This document shows positions 1 through 5,570 of a stretch of 7,149 nucleotides of DNA, piece after piece. Under the pieces are notes generated by a model. That model saw nothing but the letters and a program-made list of their open reading frames with translations, was not told where the DNA came from and searched no databases. Position 1 is the first letter of the stretch. Every line of letters starts with the position of its first letter. Source of the stretch: Mucilaginibacter sp. (lineage in GTDB: Bacteria; Bacteroidota; Bacteroidia; Sphingobacteriales; Sphingobacteriaceae); assembly GCA_025934475.1 (NCBI GenBank), contig JAICXZ010000154.1, forward strand, positions 1-7,149, read 5' to 3'. The position numbers and the translations under genes were made by a program.

Positions 1-185
1 AACAGCAGGGTGTTAAAGCCGCTGTGTTTCAATAACCTATAAGTTGTATCATTGCCAGGGTATAAACCTCTGCCGTACATGGCCAAATTTTTGGCAGGCA
101 TAGGCGCTGCGGGAGCATATGTTTGTTGTGCTAAGCACAAATGAGAAAAAGCAGTTAAACAGATAAGTAAAAATAATGCCTTCAT
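1..185 (-). CDS. N-terminal part of a secreted protein, possibly glycosidase-like (runs off the left edge)
   Basis: An ATG at 185-183 opens a minus-strand frame that stays open to the window edge, giving 61 complete codons. The first 20 or so residues form a Sec signal peptide: Met-Lys-Ala, a hydrophobic core (LFLLICLTAF) and a probable signal peptidase I site after LCLA, just before QQ. The mature part begins with a short Ala/Pro-rich stretch and then NLAMYGRGLYPG, followed by a segment ending HSGFNTLL. A motif of the type 'my small stretch, then Arg-Leu-Leu-Lys-x-Ser-Gly-Phe-Asn' resembles the first strand and helix of a TIM-barrel glycoside hydrolase, but this rests on a short piece and is inference. 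No Shine-Dalgarno sequence precedes the start, which is usual in Bacteroidota. The gene points away from the kinase relics; nothing links it to them. I am confident in the secreted ORF and unsure of its function. Confidence 0.7.
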   Translation of the reverse strand, partial: MKALFLLICLTAFSHLCLAQQTYAPAAPMPAKNLAMYGRGLYPGNDTTYRLLKHSGFNTLL

Positions 186-240
186 AAATAACGATAGTTA
201 AAAAAGGGCCAATTTAGCAGAAATTTGCTGATAACTCTAT

Positions 241-282
241 CATCCCACCCGGGGATATGAGTCCGACGACGTCTGCGCTAAT
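241..282 (-). other. tRNA-like fragment resembling a tRNA with CAT anticodon
   Basis: On the minus strand this stretch reads GCGCAGACG, then TCGGACTCATATCC. The second part resembles the anticodon arm of a methionine tRNA (TCGGA-CTCATAA-TCCGA in elongator types). On the plus strand TATGAGTCCGACGA differs by one base from TATGAGCCCGACGA in the tRNA-fMet at 4420-4433, in the same orientation. The anticodon stem no longer pairs well (about three of five pairs), the D-loop is missing, and no clear T-arm or acceptor stem lies at the right distance. If it is tRNA-derived, it is a relic. Chance resemblance over about 20 bases is possible, so confidence is low. Confidence 0.25.
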
Positions 283-320
283 TCTGACTTTTAGTGTGAG
301 TGGGCGAGCGAGTATTGAGT

Positions 321-381
321 AAAAAGGCAAAGTGGGTGTAAAAGCGATTCATACTCGCTATCACACCCACTCTGCCTTTTT
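321..381. repeat. Long imperfect inverted repeat (26-nt arms, 9-nt loop)
   Basis: Arms 321-346 and 356-381 pair at 23 of 26 positions around the loop ATTCATACT. The outer ends are AAAAAGGC and GCCTTTTT, so either strand would give a stem bounded by an A-run and a T-run. That is compatible with a bidirectional transcription terminator, although the stem is far longer than a normal intrinsic terminator. The left flank 298-315 also matches the complement of the right arm plus loop (GAGTGGG, then CGAGTAT, with a 4-nt gap), so a second, mutually exclusive pairing is possible. It lies between the 3' end of the AraC relic and the 5' end of the secreted-protein gene. It could equally be a REP/MITE-like mobile repeat; copy number elsewhere cannot be judged here. 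Confidence 0.7.
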
Positions 382-445
382 CGGTAGCGGGAAGCGGACG
401 GATGTCGAACTTTTTGGATGATCTAGATCTTGTAAATGAAATAAC

Positions 446-595
446 TTAATTTTTTAAATGCAAGTGATCTTTCAACGTCGTAATCTGCCAATTAATTTGA
501 TTCAATGATTTATAGCTTTTCGGTGATGAGCCCAAATGCCGTTTGAAAAAACGAGTGAAATGTTGAGGATAATTGAATCACAGTTATACAGTCCG
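446..595 (-). pseudogene. Relic of the C-terminal helix-turn-helix of an AraC-family transcription regulator
   Basis: One minus-strand frame from about 577 to the TAA at 448-446 encodes FNYPQHFTRFFKRHLG, then SSPKSYKSLN and a polar tail of some 20 residues. This is the second DNA-binding helix and the end of an AraC/XylS domain; the family consensus is ELGF-x-Y-P-Q-x-F-x-R-x-F-K-x-x-x-G-x-x-P-x-x-Y-R. Just upstream the same frame reads TAA-CTG-TGA-TTC where the consensus Glu-Leu-Gly-Phe would be GAA-CTG-GGA-TTC. Two single G-to-T changes would therefore explain both stop codons. Another in-frame stop lies further upstream, and nothing of the first helix-turn-helix or sensor part remains before the kinase stop codon at 616-618. 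The tail ending SYKSLN resembles stand-alone Bacteroidota AraC regulators more than the fused hybrid sensors. No start codon is left, so it is not expected to make protein. Confidence 0.75.
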
Positions 596-615
596 TCGTT
601 ATCGAAATTCTTTTC

Positions 616-3144
616 TTATTTACTATCCAGGGGCAAACTAAAGAAAAAGGTGCTGCCTTTGCCAAGCTCACTTTCGGCCCATATTTCGCCATGATGACGG
701 TGAATGATCTCGGCACTCAAATACAAGCCGATCCCGAATCCGGCGATTTGCCGGGTTTCCTGGCTTTCGATACGGAAATACCTGTCAAAAACGCGCGGCA
801 GGTCCTCCGGCGGGATGCCCATCCCCTGGTCACGCACGCTAACCACGACGCTCTCTTTTTTCCGCTCGCAGCGTAAGGTTACCGGCTGGCCTTTTGCGGA
901 ATATTTCACAGCGTTACTAACAAGGTTCGTTATGACTGATCCCACTTTGTCGCGGTCGGCGTTGATCCAAGTACCGGGGCATTCATCGAGCTGAATAGCG
1001 TGCATAGGCGAAATCAGGTTACTTTCCGTAACAATCTCCTGCAAAAGTTCAAACAGGTCAAAGTCGCGGCGGTCCAGCACGATCTTCCCGGACTCCAACC
1101 GGGATACGTTCAAAAAGCCGTTGATCATCGCCGTCATTTTTTTAACCTGCTTGTTGGCCCTCTCCATGGCGCCGCTCAGAAAAGTATCGCCGCTATCCTT
1201 TAGCTTTGACGATGCCAGCTGCAAGATTGCATTGAGCGACGTAAGTGGTGTTTTAAGCTCGTGGCTGACCATCCCTATAAAATCATTTTTCCTGGCTTCA
1301 TCCAATTTGCGCTCGGTTATGTCACGCGCTATTTTGGAGGCGCCGATGATTTGTCCCTGACCGTCTTTGACCGGGGATATGGTAAGAGACACATCGATTA
1401 AACGGCCATCTTTCGTTAATCGTTTCGTTTCGAAGTGATCGACATGTTCGCCTTTGCGCAGACGTTCTATAATTTCTGTTTCCTCGTTCTGCCGGTCAGC
1501 CGGAATGAGCTTATAAATAGTTTCGCCGATCATCTCTTCCGCTGTATATCCGAATATACGCTGCGCTGAACTGTTCCAGCTCGTGATAACACTATCGAGG
1601 GTTTTACTGATGATGGCATCGTCGCTAGAGGTAATGATCGCTGCCAGTTTCGCACTTTCTTCTTCCGCCCGTTTAAGCTCGGTAATATCCAGTACCGTGC
1701 CGGCAAACCTTTCAGCAGATCCATCGACTCCTTCATAAATCTTGCCATTCACCCTTATCCAGCGCGTTTCATTATTATCAAAGCGTAATATGCGGTAGGT
1801 GATCTCGTATTTGCTCTGACTGCCTACAGTGATGCATCTGGCGATCTCTGTCTGCACATAGCTCCTGTCCGCCGGGTGTATATGCTCTTCAAAGCTTGCC
1901 ATCGTCGGCACCTCGCCATGGCCGATGCCATAGATCTGGCGGCACTCGGGCGACCAATAGAGATCACCGCTAACGATATTATACTCCCAGGTACCCAGGT
2001 TTGTCGCGGCTATCGCCATTTGGAGGCGCGATTCCTTGGCGCTCAGCTCTTCATTGGCCAATTTCAGCCGCTGTGTCGCCTCCACCTGGGCCGTCACATC
2101 CTGGCACAGCACCATTACGCCGGAAATACAACCATTATTTTCATGATAGGGCTGGTAGATTATATTCAAATAGCCGGTTATGGCTTCCCCATCTTTATAG
2201 ACCAGATAAGGTGTTTCGTACAGGTAAGCCGGCTCGCCACTGGTTCGCACGCCTTCGATCAGTGGCCGGAAATACGACTCGTCTTCCGATGGCACGAAAT
2301 CAAATATGGGCTTACCGTCCAGTTCAGCAGCGGTACGCTTCAGCAAACGTGCATAGGCGTCATTAGCAATTCCTACGCGCATCTCGGGCCCCATCAGCAA
2401 AACAATGCCTACGTCTGCATCGCGCACCAGGTTGCGAAAGCGCTGCTCGCTTTCTGTCAGGCTCTCCAAAGTTTGCGTCAGCAGTTCCTGCGTTTGCAAT
2501 AGTTCCTCGTTGGTTGCGGCCAGCTCTTCATTGGTGGAAGACAACTCCTCATTGGCAGCATTCAATTCCTCATTGGTCGCGGCCATCTCATGATTAACAG
2601 CGTCCAGTTGCCTCAGCGCGAGTACTTTTGCGGTCGTTTCAATACAGATGACGCGGATGCCACGGACTGCCCCCTCATCATCATAAATAGGATTATAAGT
2701 AAAATCAAAATAGCAGTCTTCGGGATAATCGTTTCGTTCCAGCTTTACGCCGAGGTCGGAAAACCCAACTGGCGTCCCGGTCATGACTTGTTTGAACAAG
2801 GGGCCAATTGTATCCCAGATCTCAGCGTAGGTGTCTCTTGCACTTGCCCCCAGAGCCTGCGGATGTTTGGTTTTCCCGTTAATGGGCCGGAAAGCGTCGT
2901 TGTAAAGCTGGATATAGTCATCGCCCCAGCAGATCAATACGGGAAATGCGGTATTCAGCAGCATGCTTACAGGGTATCGCAGAGCAGCTGGCCAGGTTGA
3001 AGGACCGCCAAGGGGTGTAGCAGACCAGTCGAATGCGCGTATCAAGTCGCCCATTTCTCCGCCACCGGATAGAAATGGATAATTGTGTAACAGGGCGCGG
3101 GTGTCTGACACGATATTAAGAGGATGAGAAACAAAAATAACCAA
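616..3144 (-). CDS. Soluble multi-PAS sensor histidine kinase
   Basis: This 842-residue kinase would autophosphorylate in response to a signal sensed by its PAS domains and pass the phosphate to an unlinked response regulator. No receiver domain or regulator is present here. Approximate order: N-terminal PAS-like domain 38-175 (opens with FDWSATPLGG); heptad coiled coil 177-233 with repeated (T/A)NEEL; PAS 233-355; short coiled coil 356-372; PAS of the PAS_3 type 372-492; PAS 500-612; HisKA 617-685 with phospho-acceptor His628 in SHELKTPL; HATPase 728-840 with N-box Asn740/Asn744, G1 DQGMGIP at 772-778, F-box RVFDRYFR and G2 GFGIG at 802. All catalytic boxes look intact. There is no transmembrane segment or signal peptide, so it is cytoplasmic, and no cofactor-binding residue in the PAS domains is obvious. 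The start is uncertain: the first usable codon is TTG at 3144, a GTG lies at 3111 and the first ATG at 3054. The ATG would remove the FLSGGGE stretch that usually precedes MG in this family. Confidence 0.93.
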   Translation of the reverse strand: MVIFVSHPLNIVSDTRALLHNYPFLSGGGEMGDLIRAFDWSATPLGGPSTWPAALRYPVSMLLNTAFPVLICWGDDYIQLYNDAFRPINGKTKHPQALGASARDTYAEIWDTIGPLFKQVMTGTPVGFSDLGVKLERNDYPEDCYFDFTYNPIYDDEGAVRGIRVICIETTAKVLALRQLDAVNHEMAATNEELNAANEELSSTNEELAATNEELLQTQELLTQTLESLTESEQRFRNLVRDADVGIVLLMGPEMRVGIANDAYARLLKRTAAELDGKPIFDFVPSEDESYFRPLIEGVRTSGEPAYLYETPYLVYKDGEAITGYLNIIYQPYHENNGCISGVMVLCQDVTAQVEATQRLKLANEELSAKESRLQMAIAATNLGTWEYNIVSGDLYWSPECRQIYGIGHGEVPTMASFEEHIHPADRSYVQTEIARCITVGSQSKYEITYRILRFDNNETRWIRVNGKIYEGVDGSAERFAGTVLDITELKRAEEESAKLAAIITSSDDAIISKTLDSVITSWNSSAQRIFGYTAEEMIGETIYKLIPADRQNEETEIIERLRKGEHVDHFETKRLTKDGRLIDVSLTISPVKDGQGQIIGASKIARDITERKLDEARKNDFIGMVSHELKTPLTSLNAILQLASSKLKDSGDTFLSGAMERANKQVKKMTAMINGFLNVSRLESGKIVLDRRDFDLFELLQEIVTESNLISPMHAIQLDECPGTWINADRDKVGSVITNLVSNAVKYSAKGQPVTLRCERKKESVVVSVRDQGMGIPPEDLPRVFDRYFRIESQETRQIAGFGIGLYLSAEIIHRHHGEIWAESELGKGSTFFFSLPLDSK
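2501..2584 (-). repeat. Four tandem 21-bp units coding heptads of the kinase coiled coil
   Basis: Units at 2501-2521, 2522-2542, 2543-2563 and 2564-2584 share the core CCTCATTGG (with small variants) and code for four successive heptads of the form x-x-x-N-E-E-L. They form the signalling helix between the first and second PAS domains. Each unit equals exactly one heptad, so gain or loss of a unit would change linker length without breaking the frame or the coiled-coil register. This linker type is common in Bacteroidota PAS kinases. Confidence 0.8.
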
Positions 3145-3599
3145 AATACGCCTGATTTGTTTACTCTTCTCCTATATCAGCGTTTCTTTATCCGGATTTG
3201 CCAAAACCATTTCTACGACAACGTGTTAATTTCCAGCGAAGACGAGTTTTTTGCTCTATGAAAATCAAATTTCCTGTAGAAGAGCATATCAATATATTCA
3301 ACCGCATACAGGCAGTTGTTCTCCTCATTGCGGTTGATGCTCCGATCTATACGATCGCTCCCATAGTTATTACCCGGACATCGGCATGGTAAACAGTCGA
3401 GCAAAACCCTTGCATTCATGTTCGCTACCCGGATGCTGGCGGCATGAAGATCATCCGGCGAAATCACTGATCAATTTCACTCCCAAATGTGGCGTAAAGC
3501 TTCAACTTTTGTTCACCTTCCGTTTTCTAAGTTGATTTATTATTAAGGATATTAAGTTATCCTGCGTGAGTATTCCGGGTGTGCAACCTCAAAAAGCAC
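3145..3599. other. 455-nt spacer between BLUF gene and PAS kinase, no recognisable gene
   Basis: Both strands carry open frames (for example 3213-3467 minus from GTG, and 3198-3392 plus), but neither shows a domain, a ribosome-binding site or similarity I recognise. They overlap each other in opposite sense. The minus strand near 3165-3176 has an AGGAG-like string, but it lies about 25 nt before the first possible kinase start. A bulged inverted repeat sits at 3282-3342 (TCAACCGCA at 3298-3306 pairs with TGCGGTTGA at 3329-3337, and GAGCA at 3282-3286 extends the stem), and GATCGTATAGATC forms a small palindrome near 3345-3357. The spacer is long for two genes on the same strand. It may be a regulatory leader or further decayed coding sequence. 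Confidence 0.5.
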
Positions 3600-3974
3600 T
3601 CAGTATTCTATAATATCAAACAATCTGAATATCTTTTCGTCATGTAAATCGAGCGCGCCCTCTAACGTATCCGTGTTATCTTCTTTCTTAAACGCCATGG
3701 ACCAGTCAGGAAAAAAACGCTGGATTATCGGTTCTTCGCGTAATGTTGTCACTCGGAAATGCCGCTTGTCGTGCCGGATGTTCTGGTAAAGTTGGTCAAT
3801 ATGCGCCTTAGGTCCCTCAATTAGCTGTATAAAGCTTTCTGGCAGGCAGATCAACATGCCTGTCACCTCAAAGCGGCTATTGGCCTCTCTTGCGACAGTT
3901 AATAATTCTTGCAATTCTGCATCATTCATCGGCTTTGCCGGCACACTGGTGTAAATCAGGTAATAGAGTTCCAT
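3600..3974 (-). CDS. Short BLUF-domain blue-light photoreceptor
   Basis: The 124-residue protein is essentially one BLUF domain, a cytoplasmic FAD-binding fold that signals blue light through hydrogen-bond rearrangement around the flavin. The diagnostic residues fall at the same numbers as in the cyanobacterial protein PixD/Slr1694: Tyr8 in YLIYTS, Asn32 in AREANSRF, Gln50 in SFIQLIEGP, and Trp91/Met93 in DWSMAF. It should therefore be photoactive. The pattern A-R-x-x-N-x-x-x-x-x-T-G-M-L-I and the RHF...REEPIIQRFF stretch also fit the family. About 30 residues follow the core, enough for one or two capping helices, and there is no fused output domain, so it must act through a partner protein. 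The ATG at 3974-3972 lies inside the end of a kinase relic (19-nt overlap), suggesting past translational coupling. An intact PAS kinase lies downstream on the same strand. No Shine-Dalgarno sequence is seen; a weak TActTTac sequence some 30 nt upstream could be a -7 box. Confidence 0.93.
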   Translation of the reverse strand: MELYYLIYTSVPAKPMNDAELQELLTVAREANSRFEVTGMLICLPESFIQLIEGPKAHIDQLYQNIRHDKRHFRVTTLREEPIIQRFFPDWSMAFKKEDNTDTLEGALDLHDEKIFRLFDIIEY

Positions 3975-4189
3975 TGATCAGGTGGTTGCGATTTGTAAGT
4001 AAAGTAAAAAAACGAGCCTTGTCCGGGCTTTCTTTCCGCCCAAATGTGACCGTGATGACGCTCGATGATCTGTCTGGACAAATATAAGCCAAGCTCAAAT
4101 CCCAAAGAGCTTTTATTTTCGGCTATCCGGTAGAACCTAGAAAATATTTGAGTCAATTTGTCTCCAGGGGATGCCTATCGGTCACCCAG
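3956..4189 (-). pseudogene. C-terminal relic of a histidine kinase (HATPase end) overlapping the BLUF start
   Basis: The minus frame reads DKLTQIFSRFYRI, then LGFELGLYLSRQIIERHHG, HIWAERKPGQGSFFYFT, and stops at 3958-3956. These are the F-box, G2 region and last strands of a HATPase domain, close to the matching part of the intact PAS kinase (RVFDRYFRI, GFGIGLYLS, HRHHGEIWAE). Decay is visible. G2 reads GFELG instead of GFGIG, and the ATP lid is a few residues short. Upstream the G1 box is broken: I-G-I appears in one frame (4179-4171) and P-G-D-K in another, and an in-frame TAG occurs at 4177-4175. No dimerisation domain or acceptor His remains. The frame is open from a TTG at 4156, but there is no reason to think it is used. 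It is probably the remains of a kinase that once preceded the BLUF gene in one transcript. Confidence 0.8.
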
Positions 4190-4273
4190 GTAGAGGCGCT
4201 TGGGGGGAAAATTATTCTTGAAAGTGAACCTGGTAACGGAACCACTTTCACAATCTCATTGCCGGTCTCGTAA
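4166..4273 (+). pseudogene. C-terminal relic of a second histidine kinase, opposite strand
   Basis: On the plus strand the frame ending at the TAA 4271-4273 reads VEALGGKIILESEPGNGTTF, then TISLPVS. This is the last part of a HATPase domain, where the family pattern is (I/V)VExxGGxIxxESExGxGTTFxxxLP. Just before it, CLSVTQ at about 4172-4189 may be what is left of a G2 box (G-L-G-L-x-V-T-x-x-I-V-E) after loss of two codons. Nothing kinase-like lies further upstream on this strand. The homology starts about where the opposite-strand relic ends, so a rearrangement junction must lie within about 4165-4190. It has no start codon of its own and no signs of expression. Confidence 0.75.
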
Positions 4274-4312
4274 ACGGGCTCGAACCAGAAATACTTGAAA
4301 AACAGAACCTAT

Positions 4313-4328
4313 TGCAACTATAGTTGCA
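4313..4328. repeat. Perfect 16-bp palindrome
   Basis: TGCAACTATAGTTGCA is fully self-complementary. It lies 10 nt before the A-rich flank of the tRNA terminator, whose stem repeats the GCAAC core. It could be a protein-binding dyad or part of an extended termination structure; no gene start lies close by. Confidence 0.5.
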
Positions 4329-4337
4329 GATAAAACG

Positions 4338-4375
4338 AAAAAATGCAACGAATTTACTATTCCGTTGCATTTTCA
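4338..4375 (-). terminator. Intrinsic terminator of the tRNA-fMet transcript
   Basis: Arms 4340-4350 and 4363-4373 (AAAATGCAACG and its exact complement) form an 11-bp stem with a 12-nt loop. Read on the minus strand, the stem ends in a T-run (GCATTTTTTCG) and begins about 10 nt after the tRNA 3' end, the classical layout for stopping the tRNA transcript. On the plus strand the right arm ends in TTTTC, so it could also act weakly the other way. Confidence 0.8.
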
Positions 4376-4382
4376 TTAAAGG

Positions 4383-4455
<73 letters not shown>

Positions 4456-4463
4456 CTGTGTTT

Positions 4464-4530
4464 CCAATTGAAAACGATTAAATGATGTTTTTAATTGGGA
4501 CTGCAAAGGAACAAATTTTATCTTTGCAGT
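4464..4530. promoter_or_regulatory. Two consecutive dyads in the tRNA-fMet/era divergent control region
   Basis: The first dyad has 12-nt arms at 4464-4475 (CCAATTGAAAAC) and 4487-4498, pairing at 11 of 12 positions around an AT-rich 11-nt spacer. The second has 9-nt perfect arms at 4500-4508 (ACTGCAAAG) and 4522-4530 with a 13-nt spacer. They lie back to back between the tRNA 5' end and the probable start of the era transcript. The second overlaps the era -7 box, so they would act as DNA sites rather than RNA hairpins in era. A bound protein is inference. Confidence 0.4.
4495..4526 (+). promoter_or_regulatory. Bacteroidota-type promoter for era
   Basis: TATCTTTG at 4519-4526 is an exact match to the Bacteroidota -7 consensus TAnnTTTG. 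A TTG at 4495-4497, 21 nt upstream, fits the -33 element. Transcription would start near 4531-4534, giving an AT-rich leader of about 20 nt before the era ATG at 4555. The primary sigma factor of this phylum recognises this pattern; the exact start is inferred. Confidence 0.65.
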
Positions 4531-4554
4531 CCAAATAAAATTTTAATTTATTTT

Positions 4555-5433
4555 ATGAGTCACAGGGCGGGGTTTGTAAGTATTATCGGTAAGCCGAACG
4601 CAGGGAAGTCGACCCTGATGAATGCGTTGGTGGGTGAAAAAATGTCTATCATCACCCCTAAAGCGCAGACTACCAGGCATCGTATCCTCGGTATCGTGAA
4701 TGCGGATGACTACCAAATTGTGTTCTCGGATACCCCCGGTATCATGAAACCGCACTACGCTTTGCAGGAAACCATGATGCACCAGGTGGAGGGTTCGCTG
4801 GTTGATGCCGACGTATTATTACTCGTAACTGACATCAACGAAAAGCACGACGAAGCCGACGTGATCGAAAAGCTGCAGGGTTCATTAGCACCATTGGCGA
4901 TTATAATTAACAAGATTGACCAGTCGGACGAGCAAAAGGTAAAGGATAAGATCGCTTATTGGCAAAAGACACTAAACCCGAAGGCCATCTTCGCGGTTTC
5001 GGCGCTGAAGGAATATAACGTGGAATCGGTGATGAACTTCGTGATGGAGCACCTGCCTGAGCATCCGGCTTATTACGAAAAGGATTTCCTGACGGATCGC
5101 AATGACCGTTTTTTCGCGTCTGAAATTATCCGCGAGAAGATATTTAAGATATACGAAAAGGAGATCCCTTACAGCACTGAAGTGATCATCACAGCCTTTA
5201 AAGAAGGCGAGGAATTATACCGCATCAGCTCGGAGATCATTGTAGAGCGCGAATCGCAAAAGAACATCCTGATAGGCAAAGGTGGCGAAACCCTGAAAAA
5301 GGTTGGCACCTATGCCCGCAAAGACATGGAAGAGTTTTTCCAGAAAAAGATCTTTCTCGAAATGTTCGTGAAAGTGATCCCCGACTGGCGGCAGAAGAAA
5401 AACTACCTGAAGAAATTTGGGTACGAGAGTTAG
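4555..5433 (+). CDS. era: GTPase Era
   Basis: Era is an essential GTPase that binds the 3' end of 16S rRNA and helps 30S subunit maturation. The protein has 292 residues, normal for the family. The GTPase domain carries G1 GKPNAGKST (12-20), the switch I threonines in AQTTRHR (39-40), G3 DTPG (59-62), G4 NKID (119-122) and G5 SAL (149-151). A C-terminal type II KH RNA-binding domain follows, with the GKGG loop at 241-244. I chose the ATG at 4555 (MSHRAGFVSIIG) because homologues begin about ten residues before the P-loop and because the promoter -7 box lies at 4519-4526, downstream of the earlier in-frame TTG at 4495. There is no Shine-Dalgarno sequence. It is divergent from tRNA-fMet and followed in the same direction by der, an arrangement common in this phylum. 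All motifs are intact. Confidence 0.98.
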   Translation: MSHRAGFVSIIGKPNAGKSTLMNALVGEKMSIITPKAQTTRHRILGIVNADDYQIVFSDTPGIMKPHYALQETMMHQVEGSLVDADVLLLVTDINEKHDEADVIEKLQGSLAPLAIIINKIDQSDEQKVKDKIAYWQKTLNPKAIFAVSALKEYNVESVMNFVMEHLPEHPAYYEKDFLTDRNDRFFASEIIREKIFKIYEKEIPYSTEVIITAFKEGEELYRISSEIIVERESQKNILIGKGGETLKKVGTYARKDMEEFFQKKIFLEMFVKVIPDWRQKKNYLKKFGYES

Positions 5434-5563
5434 ATATGAGATTTGAGATGTGAGATATGAGAGCCATCTTTGTGGCTAAGTATTTCAGTTTCAAACCTCA
5501 CAATAATAATCCGGTGTGGGTGGAGTGTGTAGTCAAAGTCTCACATCTCATATCTCACATCTA
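5432..5563. repeat. GAGAT-type inverted repeat between era and der
   Basis: The spacer opens with a run of GAGAT-like units (5433-5461) and closes with the complementary run ATCTCATATCTCACATC (about 5546-5562). Arms 5446-5462 and 5546-5562 pair perfectly over 17 bp, and imperfect pairing continues on both sides. The 83-nt interval holds a small hairpin (AGCCA 5462-5466 with TGGCT 5473-5477). The left arm starts at the era stop codon and the right arm ends eight bases before the der ATG, so almost the whole spacer is one structured element. Similar low-complexity repeats are scattered between genes in Sphingobacteriaceae. It has no T-run typical of an intrinsic terminator, so era-der read-through is possible. 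Confidence 0.75.
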
Positions 5564-5570
5564 AAACGAA

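Noticed and set aside
595..616. Fused hybrid two-component regulator (kinase, receiver, AraC domain in one gene)
   Set aside because: There is no receiver domain between the kinase and the AraC fragment. The kinase ends with a normal HATPase C-terminus, and the AraC tail resembles stand-alone regulators.
510..716. Minus-strand open frame of 68 codons across the kinase 3' end
   Set aside because: It overlaps the kinase out of frame. Its end overlaps the AraC relic in a different frame, which is the frame with real homology.
1876..2502. Plus-strand open frame of 208 codons antisense to the PAS kinase
   Set aside because: The minus-strand kinase has clear domains over this entire stretch; the plus frame shows no motif and is a shadow of it.
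3213..3467. Minus-strand open frame of 84 codons in the BLUF-kinase spacer
   Set aside because: It starts at GTG with no ribosome-binding site and shows no recognisable domain. A plus-strand frame of similar quality overlaps it.
4495..4554. Upstream TTG start extending Era by 20 residues
   Set aside because: The extension lies over the promoter elements, and homologues begin at the equivalent of the ATG at 4555.
5432..5563. CRISPR array
   Set aside because: The repeated units are inverted, short and low-complexity, without spacers of regular length, and no cas gene is present.
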